64,000 bases of DNA. Source: DASRAU01 sp035638075 (GTDB lineage: Bacteria > Acidobacteriota > Polarisedimenticolia > Gp22-AA2). The stretch is from contig DASRAU010000010.1 in NCBI GenBank assembly GCA_035638075.1, forward strand, positions 3,116 through 67,115. The letters run 5' to 3'. Shown in pieces: positions 11,625 through 21,141 of this stretch (position 1 is the first letter of the stretch; each line of letters opens with the position of its first letter). The notes under the pieces were generated by a model that was given only the letters and a program-made list of their open reading frames with translations, was not told where the DNA came from and made no database searches. The position numbers and the translations under genes are program-made.

Positions 11625-12166
11625 CGCCGCCGATCCCGTCCCGCCGCCGCGCGCACGGCGAGGCGGGCGCGCGCGACCAGGCCGGTCGTCGAGCGTCCCG
11701 GCTTGAGCCGCACGCGGACGACGCGGCCGCCGAAGGCTCGCACCGTGTCCGCCCCGACGATGTTGGACACGCGGTAGTCGGCCCCCTTCACCAGGACCGC
11801 GGGCCGCAGCGCCGCGATGATCCGCGCGGGCGTGTCCTCGCCGAAGGCGACGACGTAGTCCACCGGCTTCAGCCCGGCCAGCATCTCCATGCGCTCGCGC
11901 AGCGGGACGATGGGGCGCCCGCGTCCCTTGAGCCGGCGCACCGAGGCGTCGCTGTTGACGCCGACGACCAGCGCATCGCCGAGGGCGCGCGCCTTTTCGA
12001 GCAGGTCGAGGTGCCCGACGTGCAGCAGGTCGAAGACGCCGTTGGTGAAGACGAGGCGCGCGCCGCGGCGGCGCAGCGTCGCGGCGAGGCGGGCCGCCGC
12101 CCGGCGTCCGACCACGCGTCCGATCTCCACCGGTGTCCTCAGCCTGTTCCCTGTCCAGCGTCTCAT
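11621..12166 (-). CDS. rfaE2: D-glycero-beta-D-manno-heptose-1-phosphate adenylyltransferase
   Basis: Activates heptose phosphate to ADP-heptose for LPS core. It corresponds to the C-terminal half of HldE as a separate 181-aa protein: nucleotidyltransferase motif VFTNGVFDLLHVGHLDLLEKA (GxFDxxHxGH), VGVNSDASVRRLKG, RPIVPLRERMEMLAGLKPVD and VLVKGADYRVSNIVGAD. No kinase half is present. ATG at 12166 overlaps the preceding glycosyltransferase stop (ATGA), and its own stop overlaps mfd. Its presence indicates a heptose-containing LPS. Confidence 0.92.
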
Positions 12167-12936
12167 GTCGTCGGCTCGAGACGATCGTACGCTCCGCGGC
12201 GCTCGCGCCACAGGACCCAGGCGACGTCCCGCAGCATCGCCAGCGAGTCGCGGACGGCGTGCACCTTCGAGCCGGGCGCGTCGCGCCACAGCACCGGGAT
12301 CTCCCGCACGCGCAGGCGCGCCTTGCGGGCGAGCACGAGGATCTCGACGTCGTAGGCGAAGCGCTCGACCCGCGCCGCGCGGAACAGCGGCGCCGCCGCC
12401 TCGCGCCGCATCACCTTGAAGCCGCACTGGGTGTCCTTGAACGGCAGCCGCGTCAGCAGCCGCACGATGCGGTTGAAGATGCGCCCCATCGTCTGCCGCC
12501 AGATCGGCTGGCGCAGCGCCACGTTCGACCCGGCGAGGCCGCGCGACCCGATGGCGATGTCGCACTCCGAGGCCACGACAGGCTGCAGCAGCCGCGGCAG
12601 CTCGCCGATCGGCGTGGAGAAATCGGCGTCGCTCAGGAGGACGTACGTTCCGGCGGCGAGCAGCACGCCGTGCTTCAGCGAGTATCCCTTGCCGCGGTTC
12701 TTCCCGTTCCGCAGCAGCCGCAGCGTCACGCCCGGCCGGGCGGCGATCCAGGCGGCGAAGCCGTCCACGATCCCGGCGGTGCCGTCGCGGCTGCCGTCGT
12801 CCACGACGAGGATCTCCACCGGTCCCGGCAGGCGCCCCGGCTCGGCGAGCCAGGCGATGAGGCGTTCGAGGCTGTCGCGGATCCTCCCCGCTTCGTTGTA
12901 CGCGGGGATGACGACCGAGAGGAACGGCTCCGTCAG
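12163..12936 (-). CDS. GT2 glycosyltransferase, dolichol-phosphate mannosyltransferase type
   Basis: Transfers a sugar from a nucleotide donor to a polyprenyl phosphate or similar acceptor. GT-A motifs: FLSVVIPAYNEAGRIRDSL at the N-terminus, ILVVDDGSRDGT, NRGKGYSLKHGVLLAAG, the DxD-like LLSDADFSTP and GSRGLAGS. A C-terminal membrane segment is lacking, as in DPM1-type enzymes. The conserved N-terminus begins immediately inside the atpC stop, where the only start-like codon is CTG at 12936 (CTGA overlap) behind GAGAGGG; a start at 12819 would cut off the first beta strand and is rejected. About 257 aa. Not an obvious partner of the ATPase genes; it may act in cell-envelope glycan assembly with rfaE2. 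Confidence 0.85.
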   Translation of the reverse strand: MTEPFLSVVIPAYNEAGRIRDSLERLIAWLAEPGRLPGPVEILVVDDGSRDGTAGIVDGFAAWIAARPGVTLRLLRNGKNRGKGYSLKHGVLLAAGTYVLLSDADFSTPIGELPRLLQPVVASECDIAIGSRGLAGSNVALRQPIWRQTMGRIFNRIVRLLTRLPFKDTQCGFKVMRREAAAPLFRAARVERFAYDVEILVLARKARLRVREIPVLWRDAPGSKVHAVRDSLAMLRDVAWVLWRERRGAYDRLEPTT

Positions 12937-13358
12937 GGGCCCTCTCGGCGGTGCGGCGTGCGGGCGATCTCCTCGCGCAGGAGGGCCTTGCGCATCGCCT
13001 TCTGCGCGCGCTCGAAGTCGGTCTCCACCTCGCCGCTCTTCAGGCGCTGCTCGGCGCGCTCCTTCGCCTTCTCGGCGCGGGCGAGATCGATGTCCTCGGC
13101 CGCCTCGGCCACCTCGGCGAGGACCGTGACGCGATCGGGGAGCACCTCGACGAATCCGCCCGCCACCGCCAGCGCCCGGCGCTCCTGCCCGCGCCGGTAC
13201 ACCAGCGGGCCGATGTCGAGGTCGGTCAGAAGCGGCGCGTGGCCGGGGAGCACGCCGAAGGAGCCCTGCGAGCCGGGCAGCACCACCTCGTCCACCGACT
13301 CGGCGACGAGATGGCGCTCGGGGGTGACGACGTCGAGACGCAGCTTGTCAGGCAGCAT
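12933..13358 (-). CDS. atpC: ATP synthase F1 epsilon subunit
   Basis: Regulatory and rotor-stalk subunit of F1. N-terminal beta-sandwich with KLRLDVVTPERHLV, GSQGSFGVLPGHAPLLTDL and AVAGGFVEVLPDRVTVLAE, followed by the two-helix C-terminal region (AEDIDLARAEKAKERAEQRL). 141 aa, normal. Its start overlaps atpD by 11 bases. Confidence 0.95.
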   Translation of the reverse strand: MLPDKLRLDVVTPERHLVAESVDEVVLPGSQGSFGVLPGHAPLLTDLDIGPLVYRRGQERRALAVAGGFVEVLPDRVTVLAEVAEAAEDIDLARAEKAKERAEQRLKSGEVETDFERAQKAMRKALLREEIARTPHRREGP

Positions 13359-14763
13359 TCTTCATCCTCTCGGCTTTCTCGAGGACTTCTTCGATGCCGC
13401 CGACAAGGTAGAACGCCTGCTCCGGCAGGTCGTCGTGCTTCCCCTCGACGATCTCCTTGAAGCCGCGCACCGTGTCCTTGATGGTGACGAACTTGCCCTT
13501 GAGGCCGGTGAACTGCTCGGCGACGAAGAAGGGCTGCGACAGGAAGCGCTGGATCTTGCGGGCCCGCGCCACCACCTGCTTGTCGTCCTCCGACAGCTCG
13601 TCGATCCCGAGGATGGCGATGATGTCCTGCAGGTCCTTGTAGCGCTGCAGCACGCCCTGCACCTGGCGCGCGACGGCGTAGTGCTCGTCGCCGACGATGC
13701 GCGGGTCGAGGATGCGCGACGTCGAGGCGAGCGGATCCACCGCCGGGTAGATGCCCATCTCGGAGATGGCGCGCGACAGGTTGGTCGAGGCGTCGAGGTG
13801 CGCGAAGGTCGTGGCCGGCGCCGGGTCGGTGTAGTCGTCGGCCGGCACGTAGATCGCCTGCACCGAGGTGATCGATCCCTTCACCGTCGAGGTGATTCTC
13901 TCCTGGAGCTCGCCCAGCTCGGTCGCCAGCGTCGGCTGGTAGCCGACCGCCGACGGCATGCGGCCGAGCAGCGCCGAGACCTCCGAGCCCGCCTGCGTGA
14001 ACCGGAAGATGTTGTCGATGAAGAGCAGCACGTCCTGCCCCATGACGTCGCGGAAGTGCTCGGCGACCGTCAGCCCGGTGAGGCCGACGCGCAGCCGCGC
14101 CCCGGGCGGCTCGGTCATCTGGCCGTACACCAGCGCCGTCTTGCTGATGACGCCCGACTCCTTCATCTCGAGCCAGAGGTCGTTCCCCTCGCGGGTGCGC
14201 TCGCCGACGCCGGCGAACACCGACACGCCGCCGTGCTTCATGGCGACGTTGTTGATCAGCTCCTGGATGAGCACCGTCTTGCCGACGCCGGCGCCGCCGA
14301 ACAGGCCGGTCTTGCCCCCCTTCAGGTACGGCTCGATGAGGTCGATGACCTTGATCCCGGTCTCGAACATCTCCAGCCGGGTGTTCTGCTGCTCGAAGGT
14401 GGGGGCGCTGCGGTGGATGGGCGACATGTGCTGCGCCTTGACGTCCCCCATCTGGTCCACCGGGCGCCCGAGGACGTTGATGACGCGCCCGAGCACCTCG
14501 TTCCCGACCGGGATGGTGATCGGCGCGCCGGTGTCGGCCGCCTTCATGCCGCGCACCATGCCGTCGGTCGGCTCCATGGCGACGCAGCGGGCGCGCCCCT
14601 CGCCCAGGTGCTGCTCCACCTCGGCGATGACGTCGATCGGCTGCGGGACGTCGAATCCTTCGCTGGTGATCCGCACCGCGTTGTAGATGGCGGGCAGCGT
14701 GTTCTCCGCGAACTCCACGTCCACCACCGGTCCGATGATCTGCACGACCTTGCCGACGTTCAT
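13348..14763 (-). CDS. atpD: ATP synthase F1 beta subunit
   Basis: Catalytic subunit. Walker A GGAGVGKTVLIQELI, the catalytic Glu in GERTREGNDL, Walker B VLLFIDNIFRFTQAG and the DELSEDDKQVV (DELSEED-like) loop are all present. 471 aa, normal. ATG at 14763 overlaps the stop of the PH-domain gene (ATGA), so beta translation is probably coupled to that unusual neighbour. Confidence 0.98.
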   Translation of the reverse strand: MNVGKVVQIIGPVVDVEFAENTLPAIYNAVRITSEGFDVPQPIDVIAEVEQHLGEGRARCVAMEPTDGMVRGMKAADTGAPITIPVGNEVLGRVINVLGRPVDQMGDVKAQHMSPIHRSAPTFEQQNTRLEMFETGIKVIDLIEPYLKGGKTGLFGGAGVGKTVLIQELINNVAMKHGGVSVFAGVGERTREGNDLWLEMKESGVISKTALVYGQMTEPPGARLRVGLTGLTVAEHFRDVMGQDVLLFIDNIFRFTQAGSEVSALLGRMPSAVGYQPTLATELGELQERITSTVKGSITSVQAIYVPADDYTDPAPATTFAHLDASTNLSRAISEMGIYPAVDPLASTSRILDPRIVGDEHYAVARQVQGVLQRYKDLQDIIAILGIDELSEDDKQVVARARKIQRFLSQPFFVAEQFTGLKGKFVTIKDTVRGFKEIVEGKHDDLPEQAFYLVGGIEEVLEKAERMKNAA

Positions 14764-15233
14764 CCCGCGCTCCTTCGTCTCTCTTCCTTCATCTCGATGA
14801 TGGCGTCGCGCAGCTCCTCCGGCCGCGCCAGGCCGTCGATCGTCGTCTCGCCGTGCTCGGCCGCCGTCTGCAGGACGACCCGGCCGAACCCGAACATCCT
14901 GCCGAACAGCGTCTGCTCACACCCGACGTTGTTGATCGTCTCGAGCGGGCTGTCCATCATCCGCACCGTCAGCACGCCCGACTCGTCGATCACCCGGCGG
15001 TCGGTCACCACCCAAATGTCCACGCGCCACACCAGCCACCGGCACAGCGCCCACAACGCCGCCGCGGCCGTGGCCGCGCCCGCGGCGTACCACCACGCCG
15101 GCGTCTGCGACAGCCCCGCCGCGATCAGCCCTCCGACGCAGAACAGCAGCACCGTGAACGGCCACACGACCGCGATCGGGTGCCTGCGCGCCTGGAGCCT
15201 CACCGTCTCGCCGGGCCGCAGGCGCGAGCGCAC
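14760..15233 (-). CDS. PH-domain (YdbS-like) membrane protein inside the atp operon
   Basis: A 157-aa protein with two membrane segments (about residues 20-42 and 45-66) followed by a bacterial PH-like domain: VDIWVVTDRRVIDESGVL ... SPLETINNVGCEQTLFGRMFGFGRVVLQTA. This matches the bPH_2 pattern of YdbS-type proteins (loss of Trp/His details not assessable). It sits exactly between atpG and atpD, starts with GTG two bases after the atpG stop, and ends overlapping atpD. A role in the ATP synthase is not established; assembly factor or an unrelated passenger are both open. Confidence 0.75.
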   Translation of the reverse strand: MRSRLRPGETVRLQARRHPIAVVWPFTVLLFCVGGLIAAGLSQTPAWWYAAGAATAAAALWALCRWLVWRVDIWVVTDRRVIDESGVLTVRMMDSPLETINNVGCEQTLFGRMFGFGRVVLQTAAEHGETTIDGLARPEELRDAIIEMKEERRRSAG

Positions 15234-15235
15234 CG

Positions 15236-16135
15236 TTACTTCAGCGCCTCCGCCCCTCCGACCACTTCGAGGATCTCCTTGGTGATCGCCGCCTGGCGGA
15301 TCTTGTTCATCTGCAGCGTCAGCGCATCGATCATGTCGGTGGCGTTGCGCGTGGCGTTGTTCATCGCCGTCATGCGCGCCCCCTGTTCCGCCGCGCCCGA
15401 CTCGAGCAGGGCGCGGAAGACCTGCGTGCCGACGTGCCGCGGCAGCAGCCGATCGAACAGCGACACGTCGTCCGGCTCGTAGATGTAGTCCTCGGGCCGC
15501 ACCGGCGCCCCGCCCGCGCCGGCGGCGGCGCCCTCCGGCTGGGTGCGCGCGAAGATCTCGAGCGGGATCGGCAGCAGCCGCTCGACCACCGGGCGCTGCT
15601 GCAGGATCGATTTGAACTCGTTGTAGACGAGGTAGACCGCGTCGTACTCCTCGGCGACGAAGCCGCGCACCAGCTCCGAGGCGAACGCGCGGACCCTGGG
15701 GACGTCGAGGTCCTTCAGGAGATCCACCTCGACGCGGCGCACCTTGGTGGCGCGGCGCTTGAACCAGTCGCGCGCCTTGCGGCCGACGAGATCGACGTGC
15801 ACCTCCTCACGGTCAGAGAGCTCCGCGAGGAAGGCGCGGGCGCGGTTGAGGATGTTGGTGTTGAACGAGCCGCACAGCCCCTTGTCGGACGAGATCACCA
15901 GCACGACGACGCGCCGCTCCTCGCGCCGGGCCAGCAGCGGATGCTTGGACACGTCGGCGCGCGCCGCCAAAGACGACAGCACGTCGAGCATCTTCAGCGC
16001 GTAGGGACGCACCGCGATGATGCGCTCCTGGGCGCGCCGCATCTTCGCCGCCGACACCAGGTACATGGCGCGGGTGATCTGCTGCGTGCTCTTGACGCTG
16101 CGGATGCGGGTGCGGAAGTCGCGGACGTTGGCCAT
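15236..16135 (-). CDS. atpG: ATP synthase F1 gamma subunit
   Basis: Central stalk. The N-terminal coiled-coil strand ANVRDFRTRIRSVKSTQQIT, the DKGLCGSFNTNIL motif and the C-terminal helix RMTAMNNATRNATDMIDAL are canonical. 299 aa. ATG at 16135 with GGGAG upstream. Confidence 0.97.
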   Translation of the reverse strand: MANVRDFRTRIRSVKSTQQITRAMYLVSAAKMRRAQERIIAVRPYALKMLDVLSSLAARADVSKHPLLARREERRVVVLVISSDKGLCGSFNTNILNRARAFLAELSDREEVHVDLVGRKARDWFKRRATKVRRVEVDLLKDLDVPRVRAFASELVRGFVAEEYDAVYLVYNEFKSILQQRPVVERLLPIPLEIFARTQPEGAAAGAGGAPVRPEDYIYEPDDVSLFDRLLPRHVGTQVFRALLESGAAEQGARMTAMNNATRNATDMIDALTLQMNKIRQAAITKEILEVVGGAEALK

Positions 16136-16158
16136 CGGATCTCCCGGTCAGGCCCGGA

Positions 16159-17769
<1,611 letters not shown>

Positions 17770-17788
17770 GGCCGTCTCTGCTCCCTGT

Positions 17789-18337
17789 TTACGCGCGCGC
17801 CAGCCGGCGGTGCAGCGACTGCAGCCGCGTCCGGAGCGAGCCGTCGTAGATCCGCGAGCCGACGCGCGCCACGGCGCCGCCGAGCAGGTCCGGATCCACC
17901 TTCACCGACAGCCGCACGTGGCTCCCGGTCATCTTTTCGAGCGCCTGCTGCAGGGCCTTCTCTTCGGCAGGCCCGGGCTCCGTGGCGAAGGTCGCCTCGG
18001 CGGGCACGATGTTGGCGGCCCGGTCGCGCCTCTCCGCGAGCGCCGCGGCGATCCCCCGGAGCGCGCCGACGCGGCGGTTCTCGACGAGGACGTTGAAGAA
18101 GCGCGCCGCAAGGTCGGACAGCCCCGCCTTTTTCGCCAGGCTTACGGCCGCGGCGGTCTTGTCGGCGGCATGCGCCGACGGGCTGTCGAAGAAGCGCAGG
18201 AGCGCCGCGTCGGATCCGGCCGTCGCGGCGAGCAGTGCGATCTCGGCGCTCAGCGCCTCGAGCGCCTGCGCGTCGTTCTCTCCGGCGATCTCGGCGAGGG
18301 CTCGGGCGTAGCGCCCGGCCGCTGCGTCTGGCTTCAA
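17789..18337 (-). CDS. atpH: ATP synthase F1 delta subunit
   Basis: Peripheral-stalk (OSCP) subunit, 182 aa. Family features are the N-terminal helix YARALAEIAGEND, LAARFFNVLVENRRVGALRGI, and the C-terminal KMTGSHVRLSVKVDPDLLGG ... RVGSRIYDGSLRTRLQSL. The start codon is TTG at 18337; no ATG is near. First gene of the long operon. The F0 a, c and b genes are not upstream, where a divergent gene starts, so F0 must be encoded elsewhere. Confidence 0.93.
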   Translation of the reverse strand: MKPDAAAGRYARALAEIAGENDAQALEALSAEIALLAATAGSDAALLRFFDSPSAHAADKTAAAVSLAKKAGLSDLAARFFNVLVENRRVGALRGIAAALAERRDRAANIVPAEATFATEPGPAEEKALQQALEKMTGSHVRLSVKVDPDLLGGAVARVGSRIYDGSLRTRLQSLHRRLARA

Positions 18338-18438
18338 AGGTCAACCTCGAAAACAAGGATGGGCCGGGCGGCGGAGAAGCCGCGCGGCCACGTGTATACG
18401 GACTGCCCGTAAACCACTGCCCTGCAAGCGGAAGGCGG

Positions 18439-18468
18439 AAATTAGCACAGCCCCCAAAAGGCTGTCAA
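18439..18468 (-). promoter_or_regulatory. Promoter of the atpHAG-DC operon
   Basis: On the minus strand TTGACA (18468-18463), 18-bp spacer, TAATTT (18444-18439). An inverted repeat CAGCC ... GGCTG sits inside the spacer and could be an operator. About 95 bases of leader precede the atpH start. The rest of 18338-18602 is GC-rich and shows nothing else. Confidence 0.7.
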
Positions 18469-18602
18469 ACCACATCCTTATATCTAGTGCCCCCGACGAG
18501 GCTCCGACCCCGTCTCCCCGCCCTCCTGGGGGGGGCGCCGGTCCGGCCTTCCTCCGGTGCCGCCCCTCCCCCGACTGGGCCAGCCCTGGTCGCGCATATT
18601 CC

Positions 18603-18631
18603 TTGACGTATTTCAGGGGTGGGCGTAATTT
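18603..18631 (+). promoter_or_regulatory. Promoter of the MopE-like gene, leaderless type
   Basis: TTGACG (18603-18608), 17-bp spacer, TAATTT (18626-18631). The predicted start of transcription (about 18638) is only a few bases from the ATG at 18642 and no ribosome site is seen, so a leaderless or near-leaderless mRNA is likely. Confidence 0.65.
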
Positions 18632-18641
18632 GCCCGCGTCC

Positions 18642-21116
18642 ATGGAACAACTCACGTTCGACTTTCCGCGTCCGGGGCGCTGGCTCCGGAGAGCCCTGGC
18701 CGCGCTCGTCGTCCTGTGCGCCGGGATGATCGCGGCAACGCCGGCATCGGCGCAGTCGTTCAAGAAGGTCATCGACCGGAACTTCCCGGTCTTCTTCTAC
18801 TGCCCGATCGACCCCGCGCTCACCTTGACCTTCACGGCGACCGGCCCCCAGGCGATCCTCTCGTTCTCGGGCGACAACTTCACCGGGGCGAGCTGGAATG
18901 CGCAGGCGGTGGACAACGTCGCGGTCGTGCCGCAGTCGGTCTTCCAGGCCCACCAGGTCCTGACCCCCGGCTACGAGACCTGTTACACCACGCCGGCGGG
19001 CTCGCCGAACACCAAGGGCTACGACTTCATCGGCGGCTCTCCCGAGGCGTACCTCAATCTCTTCAACACGGACGCCAGCGGCTGGGACCTCGGCCCCTAC
19101 GGTTACTACAACGCCGGCAGCTCGGCGCCGATCAATCCGACCACCGGGACCGTGAGCGGCGGGAGCCTGGGGCTCGGCAACACCGACGACGGGGTGGTGC
19201 GCGTCACCGCCGGCACGCTCGTCACCGGGCTCGTCCCCGGCACGACCTACGTCGTCACCGGCTGGTGGTACACGCAGAACCTGACGCCGCTCGAGATCGG
19301 CGTCGACTTCAACGTGCCGAAAACGCTGACCATCGCCGGGACGTCGTTCACGGCGTACGACTCGTCGAACAACTTCCCCGATCACTCGTCCGGGGTTCTG
19401 ACCGGCTCGTCGCTGTTCACGGCGCCGCTGCCGCTGCGGCACGGCGCCCAGCTGCTCGAGCTGACGCTGGTCGGGCAGGTCGTCTCCCAGTTCGAGGCCA
19501 TCACGGCGCAGATCCGCCGCGTCGATCATTCGTTCTTCGGCGTCGGCAACCCGCAAACCGTCGCGACCATCACGCTGAACGACGTGACGCCGTCGTCCAT
19601 CGAGACGCGCACCGTCGCCATCCCGGCGATTGCCATCGACCTCGATCACTACTCGTACTACGTCAACATCCAGCAGGGGCCGGGCGGGATCACCCACGGC
19701 GTGCGCGTGCGCTACAAGGATCCCGACCCGACCGGAACGCAGTCGATCGACATCGCCGGGCTCGGCTTCGACGCCGAGCGCAACGGCACCGACGTCAAGT
19801 GGGGCAACAACGGCATCATGCTGAACGGCACGCCGGGGGGCGCCATCGGACGCTACGTCGCGCCGGTGCGGCTGCCGCACGGGGCGACCGTCACTTCGTT
19901 CGCCGTAACCTCGTTCGACGAGGTGAGCGACTCCGCCACCATCCGCCTGATGCGGCTGCCGGCGACGATACCGGTGTCACAGCCGATGGCGACCGTCGTG
20001 ACCACCGGCACGAGCGGCGATCCGGTGAGGACCTATTCGACCTCGACGATCGCGCCCGCGGTCATCGACAACCAGAACAACTACTACTACGTCGACATCG
20101 CCATGGGGCACATCCTCGACATCTACGGCGTGCGCATCTTCTTCACCCTGCCCGGCACCACGCCTTCGACCGTGTCGGACAGCGTCGCGGCGGTGCCGTT
20201 CCTTCCCGAGCAGACCTCCGACCAGCGGACACCGTTCCAGGGGACGCTGATGGGGCAGTACCGCTTCAACACCGGGCTGCAGCTGCCGGACGGGGCGCAG
20301 GTCCAGTCACTGTCGATGTCGGTGCTCGACAACTCGGACGACGGGGACATGACGGCGTTCCTCTATCGCAGCGACGCCCAGACCTCGGGCACGGGGGCGG
20401 TGCTGATGGCGACGCTCACGAGCAAGGGCGCGGCGGAGGGCGTGCGCACCTTCTCGACCGACCTCATCACGACCGGACGCGTCATCGACAACGTCCACAA
20501 CTTCTATTACGTGCAGTTCTGGACCGGCTTCGAGCCGGTGAGCGCCCTCGGCTTCACGGTGAGCACGGCGGCCTGCGGCGACAACGACGGCGACGGCTTC
20601 GACGGCTGCGTCAACGACTGCAACGACGCCCGCGCCGCCACCCGCCCGGGCGCGCCGGAGGTCTGCGACGGCCAGGTGAACGACTGCTCCCGCGCCTTCT
20701 GGCCCGACCCGGCCGGCACCATCGAGGGGGACGACGACTTCGACGGCGTCTCCGAGTGCCAGGGCGATTGCAACGACGCCGACTCGTCGCGCTGGAGCCC
20801 GCCGTCCGAGCCGCAGAACCTCCAGCTCTCGCACAACCTCGCCACCGGCGTCACCACCCTGACCTGGTCGGCGCCGCTGGACGCGGGGAGCACCACCCCG
20901 CCGGTCTACGACACGCTGCGCACCGCGGGCCCGGTCAACTGGAACACCGCCGTCTGCGTCGAGAGCGACGGGGCCGACCTCACCAGCACGACGACCGGCA
21001 CCCAGCCCGTCGGCAGCGTCTTCTACTTCCTCGTCCGCGCCCAGGGCGTCTGCGGCGCCGGAGCGCTCGGCCACACGAGCGCAGGCTCACCGATCAGCGG
21101 GCGCAATTGCCCCTGA
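18642..21116 (+). CDS. Secreted protein with MopE-like metal-binding motifs
   Basis: 824 aa. A Sec signal peptide (RWLRRALAALVVLCAG ... ATPASAQS) is followed by a long beta-rich, Ser/Thr/Val-rich region with two or three internal repeats of an approximately 130-residue unit (LPHGATVTSFAVTSFDE versus LPDGAQVQSLSMSVLDN; each with D-NYYYV or HNFYYV motifs). Residues about 650-720 carry Asp/Asn-rich, Cys-containing motifs of the MopE type (DNDGDGFDGCVNDCNDA, PEVCDGQVNDC, DDFDGVSECQGDCNDAD) that resemble Ca/Cu-binding sites. A fibronectin-like end closes it. Cell-surface or extracellular location is inferred. The unit it binds is unknown. Start at 18642 agrees with the promoter. Confidence 0.7.
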   Translation: MEQLTFDFPRPGRWLRRALAALVVLCAGMIAATPASAQSFKKVIDRNFPVFFYCPIDPALTLTFTATGPQAILSFSGDNFTGASWNAQAVDNVAVVPQSVFQAHQVLTPGYETCYTTPAGSPNTKGYDFIGGSPEAYLNLFNTDASGWDLGPYGYYNAGSSAPINPTTGTVSGGSLGLGNTDDGVVRVTAGTLVTGLVPGTTYVVTGWWYTQNLTPLEIGVDFNVPKTLTIAGTSFTAYDSSNNFPDHSSGVLTGSSLFTAPLPLRHGAQLLELTLVGQVVSQFEAITAQIRRVDHSFFGVGNPQTVATITLNDVTPSSIETRTVAIPAIAIDLDHYSYYVNIQQGPGGITHGVRVRYKDPDPTGTQSIDIAGLGFDAERNGTDVKWGNNGIMLNGTPGGAIGRYVAPVRLPHGATVTSFAVTSFDEVSDSATIRLMRLPATIPVSQPMATVVTTGTSGDPVRTYSTSTIAPAVIDNQNNYYYVDIAMGHILDIYGVRIFFTLPGTTPSTVSDSVAAVPFLPEQTSDQRTPFQGTLMGQYRFNTGLQLPDGAQVQSLSMSVLDNSDDGDMTAFLYRSDAQTSGTGAVLMATLTSKGAAEGVRTFSTDLITTGRVIDNVHNFYYVQFWTGFEPVSALGFTVSTAACGDNDGDGFDGCVNDCNDARAATRPGAPEVCDGQVNDCSRAFWPDPAGTIEGDDDFDGVSECQGDCNDADSSRWSPPSEPQNLQLSHNLATGVTTLTWSAPLDAGSTTPPVYDTLRTAGPVNWNTAVCVESDGADLTSTTTGTQPVGSVFYFLVRAQGVCGAGALGHTSAGSPISGRNCP

Positions 21117-21122
21117 GCCCGG

Positions 21123-21140
21123 CGGCAGCCTGCCCTGCCG
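21123..21140. terminator. Short hairpin between convergent genes
   Basis: CGGCAG / CTGCCG with a 6-base loop in the 25-base gap between two convergent stops. No U-tract; assigned by position only. Confidence 0.25.
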
Positions 21141-21141
21141 G

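Noticed and set aside
12133..15285. A 1050-codon plus-strand frame opposite the atpD region
   Set aside because: Shadow of the certain atp genes on the other strand.
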